From: DATATV01 sp035551355
GTDB taxonomy: Bacteria > Actinomycetota > Actinomycetes > Mycobacteriales > Pseudonocardiaceae
Reading direction: 5' to 3'
Length of the DNA: 51,515 bases
NCBI GenBank assembly: GCA_035551355.1
Contig: DASZNF010000075.1
Location: 1-51,515, forward strand
The number at the start of each line of letters is the position of its first letter. The first letter of the stretch is position 1. A program made the translations under genes and the position numbers. This document shows positions 1 through 8,617 of the stretch, one piece after another. The notes under the pieces were generated by a model. The model saw nothing but the letters and a program-made list of their open reading frames with translations, did not search any database and had not been told where the DNA came from.

Positions 1-137
1 CAACCACTCACGCTCATCGGCACGCAGCACCACCGACGGCAACGACGACTTCGACACCACACGTCCTCACGGCAGACACAGGAACACTGCCGCTCCCCAC
101 TACCACACCACAACCGAATCTTAGCGGCGACACACCA
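1..137. other. window edge without a supported gene
   Basis: This stretch is unusually rich in A and C on the given strand compared with the rest of the window. One plus-strand frame is open from the edge to a stop at 122-124, but its translation is low in hydrophobic residues and resembles no family I know. It could be the tail of a neighbouring gene or intergenic DNA. The minus-strand glycosyltransferase ends at 138. Confidence 0.3.
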
Positions 138-1019
138 CTAGCGGCCCAGCGCGTGCCGGAGTAGTTCGGCCGAGCCGCCGGAGCGCAGCGCGGCCGGCAG
201 CATGGTCAGCGCGAACACCCTGGAGGACAGTCGCCGCCGGGCCACCGCGGCCGCCCTCGGCCAGCCGTGTTCCCGCATTTCCGTTGCCACGCCGAGGAAG
301 TAGTCGGTCGCCTCGGTGAACCGGGAGCCGTCCACCGCGGTCGTGGCCGACTCGCTGGCCGCGTGCCTGCGGTAGCTGAAGCACACCGTGTCCACGGCCA
401 GCAGGCTTTCCCCGCGCCGCGCCAGTTCCAGCAGCAACGCCAGGTCCTGGATGACCCGCAGATCGGCCCGGAACCGCACCGCGGCCAGGGCTTCGGTGCG
501 CCAGGCCAGCGACGGGAAGTACAGCCAGTCCCCACGCAGCAGGCTCACCGCGAGTTCCTCGCCGGACAGCGTGACCTGGCCGGAAAACCTTGGGGCGTAA
601 GCGATCCGCTTCGCGGTGTCGACCAGGGTGCGGGTCGGACGGCCGGCCGCGTCGATCACCCGCACGCCGGGCTGGATGATGCCGGCGGCCGGATTGTCCT
701 GGTGCGCCTTGATGATCGTGGCCACGTAGTTGGGCGACAGCAGATCGTCGCAGCCGGTCAGCACGGCCAGTTCGTGCGCCGGGTCGAGCAGGTCGAGACA
801 GCGATTGAAGTTGCCGGTGACCCCGAGATTGTTGTCGTTGCGCAGATAGCGCACCCGCTCGTCGCCCAGCCCGGCGAACCACTCGGGCACGCCCTCGGTC
901 TGCCCGTCGTCCACCACGGTCAGCCGCCAGCGCGGATCCTCCTGGGCCAGCACGCTTTGCACGGCGGCTTGCATCAGCGCGATGTCCCCGTAGTAGGGCA
1001 TCACGATCTGCACGATCAC
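138..1019 (-). CDS. GT-A fold family 2 glycosyltransferase
   Basis: A predicted 293-residue cytoplasmic or peripheral enzyme that transfers a sugar from a nucleotide donor. The N-terminus carries the GT2 signature: MPYYG, then SVLAQ, then LTVVDDG, with an acidic metal-binding motif further on (TGCDDLLSPNYV). A later GDWLYFPSLAWR segment fits an acceptor-side region. The start chosen is the GTG at 1019, which overlaps the stop of the upstream gene as GTGA, so the two are translationally coupled. The reading frame stays open upstream, but that part only shadows the fused flippase gene. The acceptor is unknown; the neighbours suggest a surface glycan. Confidence 0.8.
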   Translation of the reverse strand: MIVQIVMPYYGDIALMQAAVQSVLAQEDPRWRLTVVDDGQTEGVPEWFAGLGDERVRYLRNDNNLGVTGNFNRCLDLLDPAHELAVLTGCDDLLSPNYVATIIKAHQDNPAAGIIQPGVRVIDAAGRPTRTLVDTAKRIAYAPRFSGQVTLSGEELAVSLLRGDWLYFPSLAWRTEALAAVRFRADLRVIQDLALLLELARRGESLLAVDTVCFSYRRHAASESATTAVDGSRFTEATDYFLGVATEMREHGWPRAAAVARRRLSSRVFALTMLPAALRSGGSAELLRHALGR

Positions 1020-3145
1020 GAGCGCGGCTCGACCGGATCGGCGGCCACCGTCACGGCGGCCGGGTCGGCGGCCACGGTCACGGCGGCCGGGGTGTCGGGC
1101 ACGGTCACGGCGGCCGGGATGGCGGACACGGTCACGTCCCACCGGCGCACCAGCGCCAGCAGCAGCGCGAAACAGGCCCGGAACAGGTAGATCCCGGCCT
1201 TCCACGGACCATGGCTGGGCAGGCCCGCGCGCCGGGCGCGCATCCGGGTCGGCACCTCGGCCACCACACACCCCGAACGCACCGCGATGACCAGCGACTC
1301 CACCGTGTCGCCCAGATACTCCACCGGGCAGAACTCGGCGAACAGCGGCAACGCCCGGCCGCCCACCGCCTTGAACCCGGAGGTCACGTCGGTCAGCCGG
1401 TGCCCGGCCAACCGGGTCAGCGTGGCGGCCAGCAGCAGCATCGCCCACCTGCGCGGCCCGCGCACCGGGTACTCGCCGGGGCGCGCGAACCGGGAGCCGA
1501 TCACCAGGTCGGCCGAGTCCAGCGCGGCCAGCAGCCGGGGCACGTCGGCCGGATCGTGCTGGCCGTCCGCGTCCACCTGCACGGCGACGGTGTAGCCGTT
1601 GCGCTCGGCGTACCGGAAGCCGGCCCGCATGGCACCGCCGACGCCCAGGTTGAACGGCAGCCGCAGCACCCGCGCGCCGGCCTCCTGGGCCACCGCGGCG
1701 GTCGCGTCGGTCGAACCGTCGTCCACCACCAGCACATCGGCCGAGGGCAGCGCCGCGGCGATCTCCGTGATGGTGGCGCCGACGCTCTGTTGCTCGTTCC
1801 ACGCCGGAACCACGATCAGGGCACGCACATCCGGGTAAGCGTTCACTCGATCGGGTGTGTTACCGATCTGGGCGAGATCGTTATGCAGAATTCGACGGCG
1901 CAGCGCGAATCGCAGCGAGACGAGCATGCCCAGCGCCACCAGCGCGCACCCGGCCAGCTGGCCGGCCACCGCCGCGGTCACCGGATCGCCGGGCACCGCG
2001 AGCAGCACCGCCAGCAGCACGGTGCCCGCCAACCAGGATCCGGTGGCCAGCCGGTGGCGGCCCAGCGCGACCAGCGCCGGCTGCGCCACCTGGGCCACCA
2101 GCACGCCGATGGTGCCCACCCCCAGTGCGCCGACCACACCCGCGGCCAGCCGCACGTGCGCGCCGAACAGCAATTGCACCGCCCACGGCCCGAGCAGGAA
2201 CGAGGCGGGCACCGCCAGCACCGCGACCACGCCCACCGCGACCAGGCCCAGCCGCAGCCGGGCGCGCAGCGCGGGCAGGTCGCCCCGGGTGGCCGCGGCG
2301 GTCATCGCGGGCAGCAGCATGGCCTGCACCGGCGCGAACAGCAGCACCGGGAAGCGCACCAGCACGAAGGTGTCGGCGAACGCCTGGGCGGTGGCCGGGT
2401 CGGCGGCCAGCCGGGCGGTGACCACGATCGGAGCCACGTTGGCCACCACCAGGGTGAGCAGGGTGGCCCCGGCCAGCAGGGTGGCCCGCCCGGCCAGGCC
2501 CAGCGCGGTGCTCTCGGCCGGCAGCGGCGCGCCGGCCCGGGTGCCGCGCAGCCAGGGCAGTCCGGCCAGCGCGCCGAACACCGAACCGGCGGCGAAGATG
2601 AGTGAATAGCCGACCGCGTGCGGGGTGCCCGCGACCGCGAGCAGCAGGCACGGGGCCAGCCGCATGATCCCCTCGGCGGCCAGGGTGGCGGCGTACCCGG
2701 CGAACCGCTGGAGGCCGCCGAGCAGCCCGCGGGCCAGGTACACCGCGGCCGAGGTGGGCACGCTCAGTAGCACCGCGCCGTACAGTCCCCAGTTGTCGGC
2801 CAGGGCGCGTGGGGTGAGCACCGGCGCGAGCGCGGCCAGCACCAGCAGCACCGCGATCGTCATGCCGAAGGCCACCTTGGCGGCCCGGCGGAGCACGCTG
2901 CCCAGTTCGCCGCCTGCCACGCGCCGGGCGCTGACCGTGCGGCTGGTTTCCTGCTCCAGCGCCGCGAACAGGCCCGGGCCCACGATGTTCACCGTCAGGT
3001 AGAGGCTGGCCACGGTCGCGGCGTCCACAGTAGACAGTGTGTGCCCGGACAGCGCGACGAATCCGTAACCGGCCAGCCCGGTCACCGCCAGTCCCCCGGC
3101 CATCAACGCGGGCGGCCCCAACCACTTCCGCGCGTGGAGTCTCAC
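1016..3145 (-). CDS. flippase-like membrane protein fused to a GT2 glycosyltransferase
   Basis: A 709-residue two-domain protein. Residues 1 to about 420 are a multi-spanning segment of the polysaccharide flippase type (MATE/MVF/RfbX fold), rich in Leu, Ala and Val helices. Residues from about 434 form a GT2 domain of the dolichyl-phosphate-mannose-synthase type, with VVPAWNEQ, VLVVDDGSTD, VDADGQHDP and DVTSGFKAV. The C-terminus ends in roughly three copies of a nine-residue unit (PAAVTVAAD). No stop separates the domains; a GTG near residue 434 might be an internal start. The GTG start at 3145 lies six bases after TACCGT with no Shine-Dalgarno. The likely role is coupling lipid-linked sugar transfer to export of a surface glycan, inferred from the fusion. 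Confidence 0.75.
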   Translation of the reverse strand: MRLHARKWLGPPALMAGGLAVTGLAGYGFVALSGHTLSTVDAATVASLYLTVNIVGPGLFAALEQETSRTVSARRVAGGELGSVLRRAAKVAFGMTIAVLLVLAALAPVLTPRALADNWGLYGAVLLSVPTSAAVYLARGLLGGLQRFAGYAATLAAEGIMRLAPCLLLAVAGTPHAVGYSLIFAAGSVFGALAGLPWLRGTRAGAPLPAESTALGLAGRATLLAGATLLTLVVANVAPIVVTARLAADPATAQAFADTFVLVRFPVLLFAPVQAMLLPAMTAAATRGDLPALRARLRLGLVAVGVVAVLAVPASFLLGPWAVQLLFGAHVRLAAGVVGALGVGTIGVLVAQVAQPALVALGRHRLATGSWLAGTVLLAVLLAVPGDPVTAAVAGQLAGCALVALGMLVSLRFALRRRILHNDLAQIGNTPDRVNAYPDVRALIVVPAWNEQQSVGATITEIAAALPSADVLVVDDGSTDATAAVAQEAGARVLRLPFNLGVGGAMRAGFRYAERNGYTVAVQVDADGQHDPADVPRLLAALDSADLVIGSRFARPGEYPVRGPRRWAMLLLAATLTRLAGHRLTDVTSGFKAVGGRALPLFAEFCPVEYLGDTVESLVIAVRSGCVVAEVPTRMRARRAGLPSHGPWKAGIYLFRACFALLLALVRRWDVTVSAIPAAVTVPDTPAAVTVAADPAAVTVAADPVEPRS
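1028..1134 (-). repeat. 27-bp in-frame tandem repeat, about three copies
   Basis: The 3' end of the flippase-GT2 gene holds imperfect direct repeats built on GGCGGCCGTGACCG-type units. They encode a nine-residue period, PAAVTV followed by AAD or PDT. Length variation here would only change the C-terminal tail. Confidence 0.7.
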
Positions 3146-3151
3146 AGGAGC

Positions 3152-3157
3152 ACGGTA
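3152..3157 (-). promoter_or_regulatory. -10 hexamer of a leaderless promoter
   Basis: TACCGT is followed by six bases and then the GTG of the flippase-GT2 gene. There is no Shine-Dalgarno in between, and I see no convincing -35 box. Confidence 0.5.
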
Positions 3158-3209
3158 GAGAACCCGGCTCGCCCCGGCTACACAGGGGTCGCGGAGTGCG
3201 GGATCGATG

Positions 3210-5162
3210 TCACGCTGCGCAACCGGTCAGCGCGTAGAGCTTGTGCGTGCCGTCGGAGTCGACGAGCCGGAAACCCGGGCGGTTGCCCGGATCCGCGAAC
3301 CCCGGATAGCCACCGGCTGCCCCGTTGGACATCCAGAACCGGCTCGCCCCGATCAACAGATAACGCACGTGCAACTGCCCGGCAAGCCGGCAGGCCTGCG
3401 GATCGGTGGCCACCTCGTCGAGGTGGTTGGTCAGGTAGAGCTGTTGCGGGGACAGGGCGATGCCCAGGTGCGGGATGAGCGCCCGCCGGTCGTCCAGTGC
3501 CCACACCAGCACGCTGCCGTCCCACGGATTGCCCGCTACCACCGAGCCGGCCGCCAGCTCGGGCCTGATCCTGGCGAAGAAGTCACGTTCGCTGTCGTCC
3601 ACCAGGGAAAGACCGGGCTGGGCCAGCTGGGTCGTGTAGTGCGTGGCCAGGTTGGCGGTGTTGGTCGCCAGGTACATGCCCTTGGTTGCCACCAGCAACA
3701 CGATGGCGCCCACCCCGGCCAGCGCGGCGAACTTCGGCCGGCTCGTCGGCCCGAACCGCTCGCGCGTGGCCCGGGCCAGGTGGGCCAGCGCCAGCGCGGC
3801 CAGCGGGACCGTGGTGATCGGCAGCATCGCGGCCAGCCGGTGCGAGTCGTTGTACCAGTAGCCGGTGATCCACTCGGTGTCCGGCCGGTTGATCGCGGCG
3901 GTCAGCACGTACAGCGCGGCGGTGACCAGGTAGCCGCCGACCAGCCAGCGCCACCCCGGCCGCCGCGCGCACAGCACCAGCCCGACGACCACGATCGCGG
4001 ACAGGATCCACAGCGCCCGGCCCGCGTTGGTGGCGTTGACCAGCACCTCGCCCGCGGCCTGCGCCGGCCGCTCGAACGGGGCCCAGTACATCGACCGCAC
4101 CCCGGCGAAGAAGGGCGTGGTGGCCGCCCAGAACCAGCCGAGGGCGAATACCAGCACGGCGATCAGGATCTCCACCGGCCCGCGCACCGGACGGCCCGCC
4201 GCGCGCAGCCGGGCCGCCCGCCGGACCAGCGCGACGCCGACCGGGAACACGGCCAGCGCGACCAGACCGAACAACACGTTCGGGTGGGCCAAAGCCAGCG
4301 CGGGCACCGCGATCACCAGCAGCACCCAGGCCCGCCCGCGGCCGATCGCGTCCTCGTTGGCCAGCCCGCACACCGACAGCAGCACCGCGAAACAGGCCGG
4401 GGCCAGCGACATGCCCAGCAGGTTGGGCCACAGCACGCCGAAACTGAGCAGCCCCCACGGAAACGCGGTGAACCCGACCGACAGCAGTCCGGTGACCGCC
4501 AGGGCCAGCCGGGAGGGACCGGCGATCTGGCGGACCAGCAGCAGGCAGGACAGCGGCCAGCCGATCACCGCGATCACCGCCGACACCAGGTTGGCCGCGG
4601 CCGGGATGCTCGCGCCGGTGGTCATGGCCACCAGCGAGGTCAGGTCGTGCCAGGCGGCCGGGTAGAACGTGCCGGGCAGATCGGGATTGCCCAGGCCGGC
4701 CAGGGTCAGCGAGGAAGCGTTGTGCGAGTCGAGGATCTGGGCCAGCGCGTTGTAGTGGAACACCGCGTCGTAGGTCTGGGACAGCGCGTCCGGGCGGCCA
4801 AGGGCGTGCACCACGGTGACCCCGCCGAGCACGAACGCGGGCAGCAGGCCGAGACCGGCGGCCAGCAGTGCCGAACGCGACTCGCGCCGCGGCGCACCCC
4901 GGCGGCGGCGCACCCACCAGCCGAGTCCACAGGCGAGGATCGCGGCGACCACGCTCACCCCGATGGCCAGCGGCACCGACCAGGGCACGCCGAATTTCCC
5001 GGCCAGCACCGCGGTGGCGGCCAGAATCGCAATGGTGCACACCGGCGCCACGGCCCAGGCCACGAGACCGCGAAAACCCGCCCCATAGCCGACCAGCAGA
5101 CCGGGCAGCAGCAGCCAGGCGACGGCGACCGCCGCGACCGGTGCGGCTTCGATCCAACTCAT
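3210..5162 (-). CDS. large polytopic membrane protein, DUF6541-like
   Basis: A 650-residue integral membrane protein with more than ten hydrophobic helices, starting with an N-terminal pair and a basic loop (WWVRRRR). A soluble C-terminal part begins near residue 510. It contains GNPWDGSVLVWAL and HVRYLLIGASRFW, a layout I associate with actinobacterial DUF6541 proteins, which resemble GT-C glycosyltransferases. A role as a lipid-linked sugar transferase or cell-wall protein is inference. It lies 64 bp upstream of the flippase-GT2 gene on the same strand. A TAAGGT hexamer sits ten bases before the ATG, so the leader would be very short. Confidence 0.7.
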   Translation of the reverse strand: MSWIEAAPVAAVAVAWLLLPGLLVGYGAGFRGLVAWAVAPVCTIAILAATAVLAGKFGVPWSVPLAIGVSVVAAILACGLGWWVRRRRGAPRRESRSALLAAGLGLLPAFVLGGVTVVHALGRPDALSQTYDAVFHYNALAQILDSHNASSLTLAGLGNPDLPGTFYPAAWHDLTSLVAMTTGASIPAAANLVSAVIAVIGWPLSCLLLVRQIAGPSRLALAVTGLLSVGFTAFPWGLLSFGVLWPNLLGMSLAPACFAVLLSVCGLANEDAIGRGRAWVLLVIAVPALALAHPNVLFGLVALAVFPVGVALVRRAARLRAAGRPVRGPVEILIAVLVFALGWFWAATTPFFAGVRSMYWAPFERPAQAAGEVLVNATNAGRALWILSAIVVVGLVLCARRPGWRWLVGGYLVTAALYVLTAAINRPDTEWITGYWYNDSHRLAAMLPITTVPLAALALAHLARATRERFGPTSRPKFAALAGVGAIVLLVATKGMYLATNTANLATHYTTQLAQPGLSLVDDSERDFFARIRPELAAGSVVAGNPWDGSVLVWALDDRRALIPHLGIALSPQQLYLTNHLDEVATDPQACRLAGQLHVRYLLIGASRFWMSNGAAGGYPGFADPGNRPGFRLVDSDGTHKLYALTGCAA

Positions 5163-5199
5163 GTTGTCTGTACCTTACCGATGACCTGCGAGGACACGG

Positions 5200-5235
5200 G
5201 ATTGGCCCGCCCGAACAAGATCGGGCGGGCCAATC
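5200..5235 (-). terminator. perfect 15-bp hairpin behind the S53 peptidase gene
   Basis: GATTGGCCCGCCCGA at 5200-5214 pairs perfectly with 5221-5235 around a six-base loop. It lies about 20 bases after the sedolisin stop and before the DUF6541-like gene. There is no T-tract, as is common for actinobacterial terminators. Confidence 0.8.
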
Positions 5236-5256
5236 ACCGCAGCAACTAAGGAAAAA

Positions 5257-8200
5257 TCACGTCGCCGAGAAGTAGCCGAACAAGTCGACCACCAACTGCA
5301 CGGCGCCCTGGAAATTGTAGAAATTGATGGAACTTCCGTTGACCGCCGTGGAGACCGCGTTGGGAATGGTCTCGTTCGCGTCGAAGTTCAGGTTCGACGC
5401 CAGCGGCCGGGCCACCCCGGAGGGGAACACCGTGAGGTAACCGCCCAGGGTCGGCGCGGTGACCGTCACGTTCAGCATCAGCGCCTTCGCGGTGGCCAGC
5501 GGACCGGCGTTACCCGTCCCGTTGGTGTCGGCGAGCGGCAGGCTGAGGCTGGTGTTGGCGCCGACCGGAGCGGTCTGCCCGGCGGCCACCCCGGTGCCAT
5601 ACCTGGTGTCCACCAACCGGTGCGGAGCCGAGGGATGGAACAGGTAACCGGAACTGGCGTCGGAGGTGTAGTACCCGAGCAGGTCGGCGACCACGTCGAC
5701 GGCGCCCTGGAAGTTGAACACGTCCACCGCGCCGTCACTGCCCACTGGAACGGTCACCAGGTTCGGAATCGTCTGGCCCGCATTGAAATTCAGGTTCGAC
5801 GAACTGCCCGGCGTGACGCCACTTCCGTCCGGATACACCTGCAGATAGCTGCCGAGCGTGCCACCGGTGGCGGTCACGTTCAGCACCACGCTGGTGACGT
5901 TGGTGGCCGGAACCCCGTTGGCGCCGGAGATCTGCAGCGGAATGCTCTGCTTGGCGCCGAGCTTTGCCTTGGGCGCACCGGTTCCGTTACGGGTGTCCAA
6001 CACCCGGATGGGCGACAACGGCACGAACTTGCTGCCGCTGCCGGTGGTGTAGTAACCGAACAGGTCGGCCACCAGGTCCACGTTGCCCTGGAAGTTGAAC
6101 AGATCGACCGCGCCGTCACTGCCGACCGGAACGGTCACCAGGTTCGGAATCGTCTCTCCCGCGTCGAAGTTGAGGTTCGACGACGCGGGCCGGGCCGTCC
6201 CGTCCGGATACACCGTGATGTAGCTGCCGAGCGTGCCACCGGTGGCGGTCACGTTCAGCACCACCGCGGTCACGCCGCTCGGCACGCCGGCCACACCGGT
6301 GACCTGGAGCTTCACCACACCCTTTGTGCCGACCTGCTTCTGCGGCGCGCCGGTGCCGTACCGGGTGTCCAGCAGCCGGGTCGGGCCGGCGGGGGTGAAG
6401 GTGCTGCCCACGCCCGCGGCCTTGCTGCCGCACAGCGATTCGGCCAGTTGCGGGGCGTGCGGTGTGCCGAGGCCGGTGGCCATGTCGTAGCCGGTGCCGG
6501 CCGCGTACTTGCCGCCGGTGTAGCCGGAGTCCAGCACGTCGTTGTTGCCCGAGGTGACATCCCAGAGGGAACTGGTGTGCGCGTACAGCGCCGGGTTCAT
6601 CAGACCGACGTTGCCGTTGGCCGCGCAGGCCGTGCTGGCGTCGGCCAGCGCCGCGATGGCCGCCCACAGCGGGGCCGCGCCACTGGTGCCGCCGATGATG
6701 TACCAGCCACCGTAGTTGGGGTCGTCCCACAGCCAGGTGATCAGGTAGCCGGTGTTCGGGTCGCCCAGCGCGGACACGTCCGGCACCTGCCGGCAGGTCG
6801 AGCCGGTGGCCGCGTTGCAGGCGTTGGTGTACCCGGCTCCGCTCACCCCGGACTGGTAGTTCGACGAACCGGTGAGCGTTTCCACCGCCGACACCCCGCC
6901 ACCGCTGGCCGCGCCGCGCGAGGTGGACGTGGCCGGGTTGTTCCAGGTGGTCTGGGTGGCCGGGGAACTGGCGGAGGTGCCACCGGTCATCGAGGTGCCG
7001 CCGACCGCGGTGACGTCCGGCTGGCTGGCCGGGTCGTCCGCCGACAGCTGGGCGCCATGCGTGGAGTTCGTGTTCTGGTAGCACGCGGTGGATCCGGTGT
7101 CACCGGAGGAGGCGACCACGGTCTGGCCCTGCGCGGCGGCCTCCGCGAACACCGTCGACTCCTGGGCGAAGAAGCCCGGGTCGGTGTCCTGGATGTCCGC
7201 TTCGCAGGCGCCCCAGCTGGTGGACAGCACCTGCGCGGAGTCGTCGGTGACCATCTGCTGGTAGGTGTCCAGCACCTGCGGGTCGGTGGCGGTCGCCGCG
7301 TCCGGACCCTGGTAGACCTTGATCGCCGCGCCGGGCGCGAGGCCGGCCACGGTCTCGATGTCCAGCGCGGTCTCCAGGCCGGTCTCGTCGGCGTAGTCCA
7401 CGGCGCCGGTCGAGCCGCCGTCCACCTTCACGTTGGTCACCGGCACATTGGTGCCCATGCACTGCTGATAGTGGGTGATGTCGTCGGTGTCGTAGTTCTC
7501 CAGCTCGAAGATGCCCACGGTGACGCCCGCGCCGGTATTGCCGTACTGGCCGTACAGCTGCGCGGTGTTGTAGGCGTAGGGGGCCGACAGGGTGCCCGGC
7601 TCCCAGTAGTTCTGCTGGTCGATCAACGCGCCATTCGGATTGTTGGCCAGGTCGGTCTTGAGGCTGCTGCAGATGCCCGGGGTGGCGGAGTTGGACGAGA
7701 CCGCGTTCGCGCTCGCGGCGGCCGACACGGCCGGTTTGGTGGCCTGGCTGTGCGCGGCGTTGAACGAGACGAAGTTGTTCAGGCCCACCACGCCGACGAT
7801 CGCGCCGCTGGCCGAGGAGGCCAGTTGGGGCGCGGCGGTGTTGGCGTAGGCGGTGCGCCCGTTGGCCAGCCGGTAGCCGGCGAAGCCGGTGGCGAAGGCC
7901 GTGCCGGCCTGGCCGACCGTGGTGTCCACCGGGATGGTCAGGCCGTCCGGGGTGGTCGCGCCGGGGGTCAGGCCCGCGGCCGACAACGCGGCCCGCACCG
8001 CGTTGACGGTGGTCTGCGTCGGACCGAACTCGGCGGCGAACTGCCCCTTGCTCAGATAGTTGTGGTACTCCGGGGAACCCGGGGTGGAGACCGCGCTGAC
8101 GAACCCGTTGAGCGCGGCGGAGTTGCGCGGTGCGAGGGCGACGTCCAGGTGCAGCGGCTGGCTCGCGGCCGGCGCGGCGATGGCCACCGATCCGTGCGGC

Positions 8201-8391
8201 ACCGCGGGCGCGACGCCGATCCGCTGCGGGCTGATACCGGCCGCGGACGCGACCGGGGCGCCGGCCACAGCCAGTCCGATGGCCGCGGCGGCGCCCGCGA
8301 TCAGAGTTCTGCGCACTGTCGTCGACAGCACCCGCCTTGGCGATCTGTGTGGTAAGTCTCTTTCGCGACTTCCCACCGTGCGGTGAGTCAT
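5257..8391 (-). CDS. secreted sedolisin (S53) peptidase with three C-terminal repeats
   Basis: A 1044-residue exported serine-carboxyl peptidase. An N-terminal signal segment (hydrophobic run ending VAGAPVASA) is followed by an activation prodomain (about 55-215) and the S53 catalytic domain. Active-site residues are readable: Glu340 and Asp344 in LETALD, the oxyanion Asp431 in SSGDTG, and Ser570 in GGTSGAAP. From about residue 660 there are three repeats of roughly 120 residues, each with LLDTRYGTG or a variant, VVLNVTAT, SSNLNFDAGETIPN and a closing DLFGYY. These repeats are common on actinobacterial exoproteins and probably mediate adhesion or stability. The ATG at 8391 has GGGAGG five bases upstream. 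Such enzymes usually work at acidic pH outside the cell. Confidence 0.92.
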   Translation of the reverse strand: MTHRTVGSRERDLPHRSPRRVLSTTVRRTLIAGAAAAIGLAVAGAPVASAAGISPQRIGVAPAVPHGSVAIAAPAASQPLHLDVALAPRNSAALNGFVSAVSTPGSPEYHNYLSKGQFAAEFGPTQTTVNAVRAALSAAGLTPGATTPDGLTIPVDTTVGQAGTAFATGFAGYRLANGRTAYANTAAPQLASSASGAIVGVVGLNNFVSFNAAHSQATKPAVSAAASANAVSSNSATPGICSSLKTDLANNPNGALIDQQNYWEPGTLSAPYAYNTAQLYGQYGNTGAGVTVGIFELENYDTDDITHYQQCMGTNVPVTNVKVDGGSTGAVDYADETGLETALDIETVAGLAPGAAIKVYQGPDAATATDPQVLDTYQQMVTDDSAQVLSTSWGACEADIQDTDPGFFAQESTVFAEAAAQGQTVVASSGDTGSTACYQNTNSTHGAQLSADDPASQPDVTAVGGTSMTGGTSASSPATQTTWNNPATSTSRGAASGGGVSAVETLTGSSNYQSGVSGAGYTNACNAATGSTCRQVPDVSALGDPNTGYLITWLWDDPNYGGWYIIGGTSGAAPLWAAIAALADASTACAANGNVGLMNPALYAHTSSLWDVTSGNNDVLDSGYTGGKYAAGTGYDMATGLGTPHAPQLAESLCGSKAAGVGSTFTPAGPTRLLDTRYGTGAPQKQVGTKGVVKLQVTGVAGVPSGVTAVVLNVTATGGTLGSYITVYPDGTARPASSNLNFDAGETIPNLVTVPVGSDGAVDLFNFQGNVDLVADLFGYYTTGSGSKFVPLSPIRVLDTRNGTGAPKAKLGAKQSIPLQISGANGVPATNVTSVVLNVTATGGTLGSYLQVYPDGSGVTPGSSSNLNFNAGQTIPNLVTVPVGSDGAVDVFNFQGAVDVVADLLGYYTSDASSGYLFHPSAPHRLVDTRYGTGVAAGQTAPVGANTSLSLPLADTNGTGNAGPLATAKALMLNVTVTAPTLGGYLTVFPSGVARPLASNLNFDANETIPNAVSTAVNGSSINFYNFQGAVQLVVDLFGYFSAT
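5263..6415 (-). repeat. three tandem C-terminal protein repeats of about 120 residues
   Basis: Within the sedolisin gene, three homologous modules follow one another. Each begins with a (V/L)LDTR-GTG motif and ends with DL(F/L)GYY or DLFGYF. The first two are the most alike (both have NVTATGGTLGSY); the last is more diverged. Confidence 0.8.
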
Positions 8392-8617
8392 CGGACCTCC
8401 CTGAGGCTAACACTGTGAATGTTGGCAGCCGGAACCATAGCAAGGGCAGGCCAGCTGAAATGCGGTTCCTCGATTTTTCATCCGGCAGACATACCAATGG
8501 TAAAACGTCAATACGCCGAACGGCCCTAATGCTTGACCGACTCAGGACGTTGTACCCGGGCCGGAATCCACCGAAATCAGGATTGTCCGGGAACGTCCGG
8601 CACTCCAGGATCATCCT
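8392..8617. promoter_or_regulatory. divergent intergenic region between two secreted peptidase genes
   Basis: This 226-bp region separates the divergent S53 and S8-like genes and is clearly more AT-rich than its surroundings. It must hold both promoters. A TTGACC hexamer at 8533-8538 points toward the plus-strand gene but lacks a well-spaced -10. A small palindrome, TACCAATGGTA, lies at 8492-8502 and could be an operator. Confidence 0.5.

Noticed and set aside
138..1802. A 554-residue reading of the first glycosyltransferase frame
   Set aside because: The part upstream of 1019 is Arg/Gly-rich with no homology and is antiparallel-free shadow of the flippase-GT2 gene in another frame; the GTGA overlap marks the true start.
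5620..8355. Long plus-strand ORF opposite the sedolisin gene
   Set aside because: It is an Arg/Gly/Val-rich shadow typical of high-GC antisense frames, while the other strand shows clear S53 motifs.
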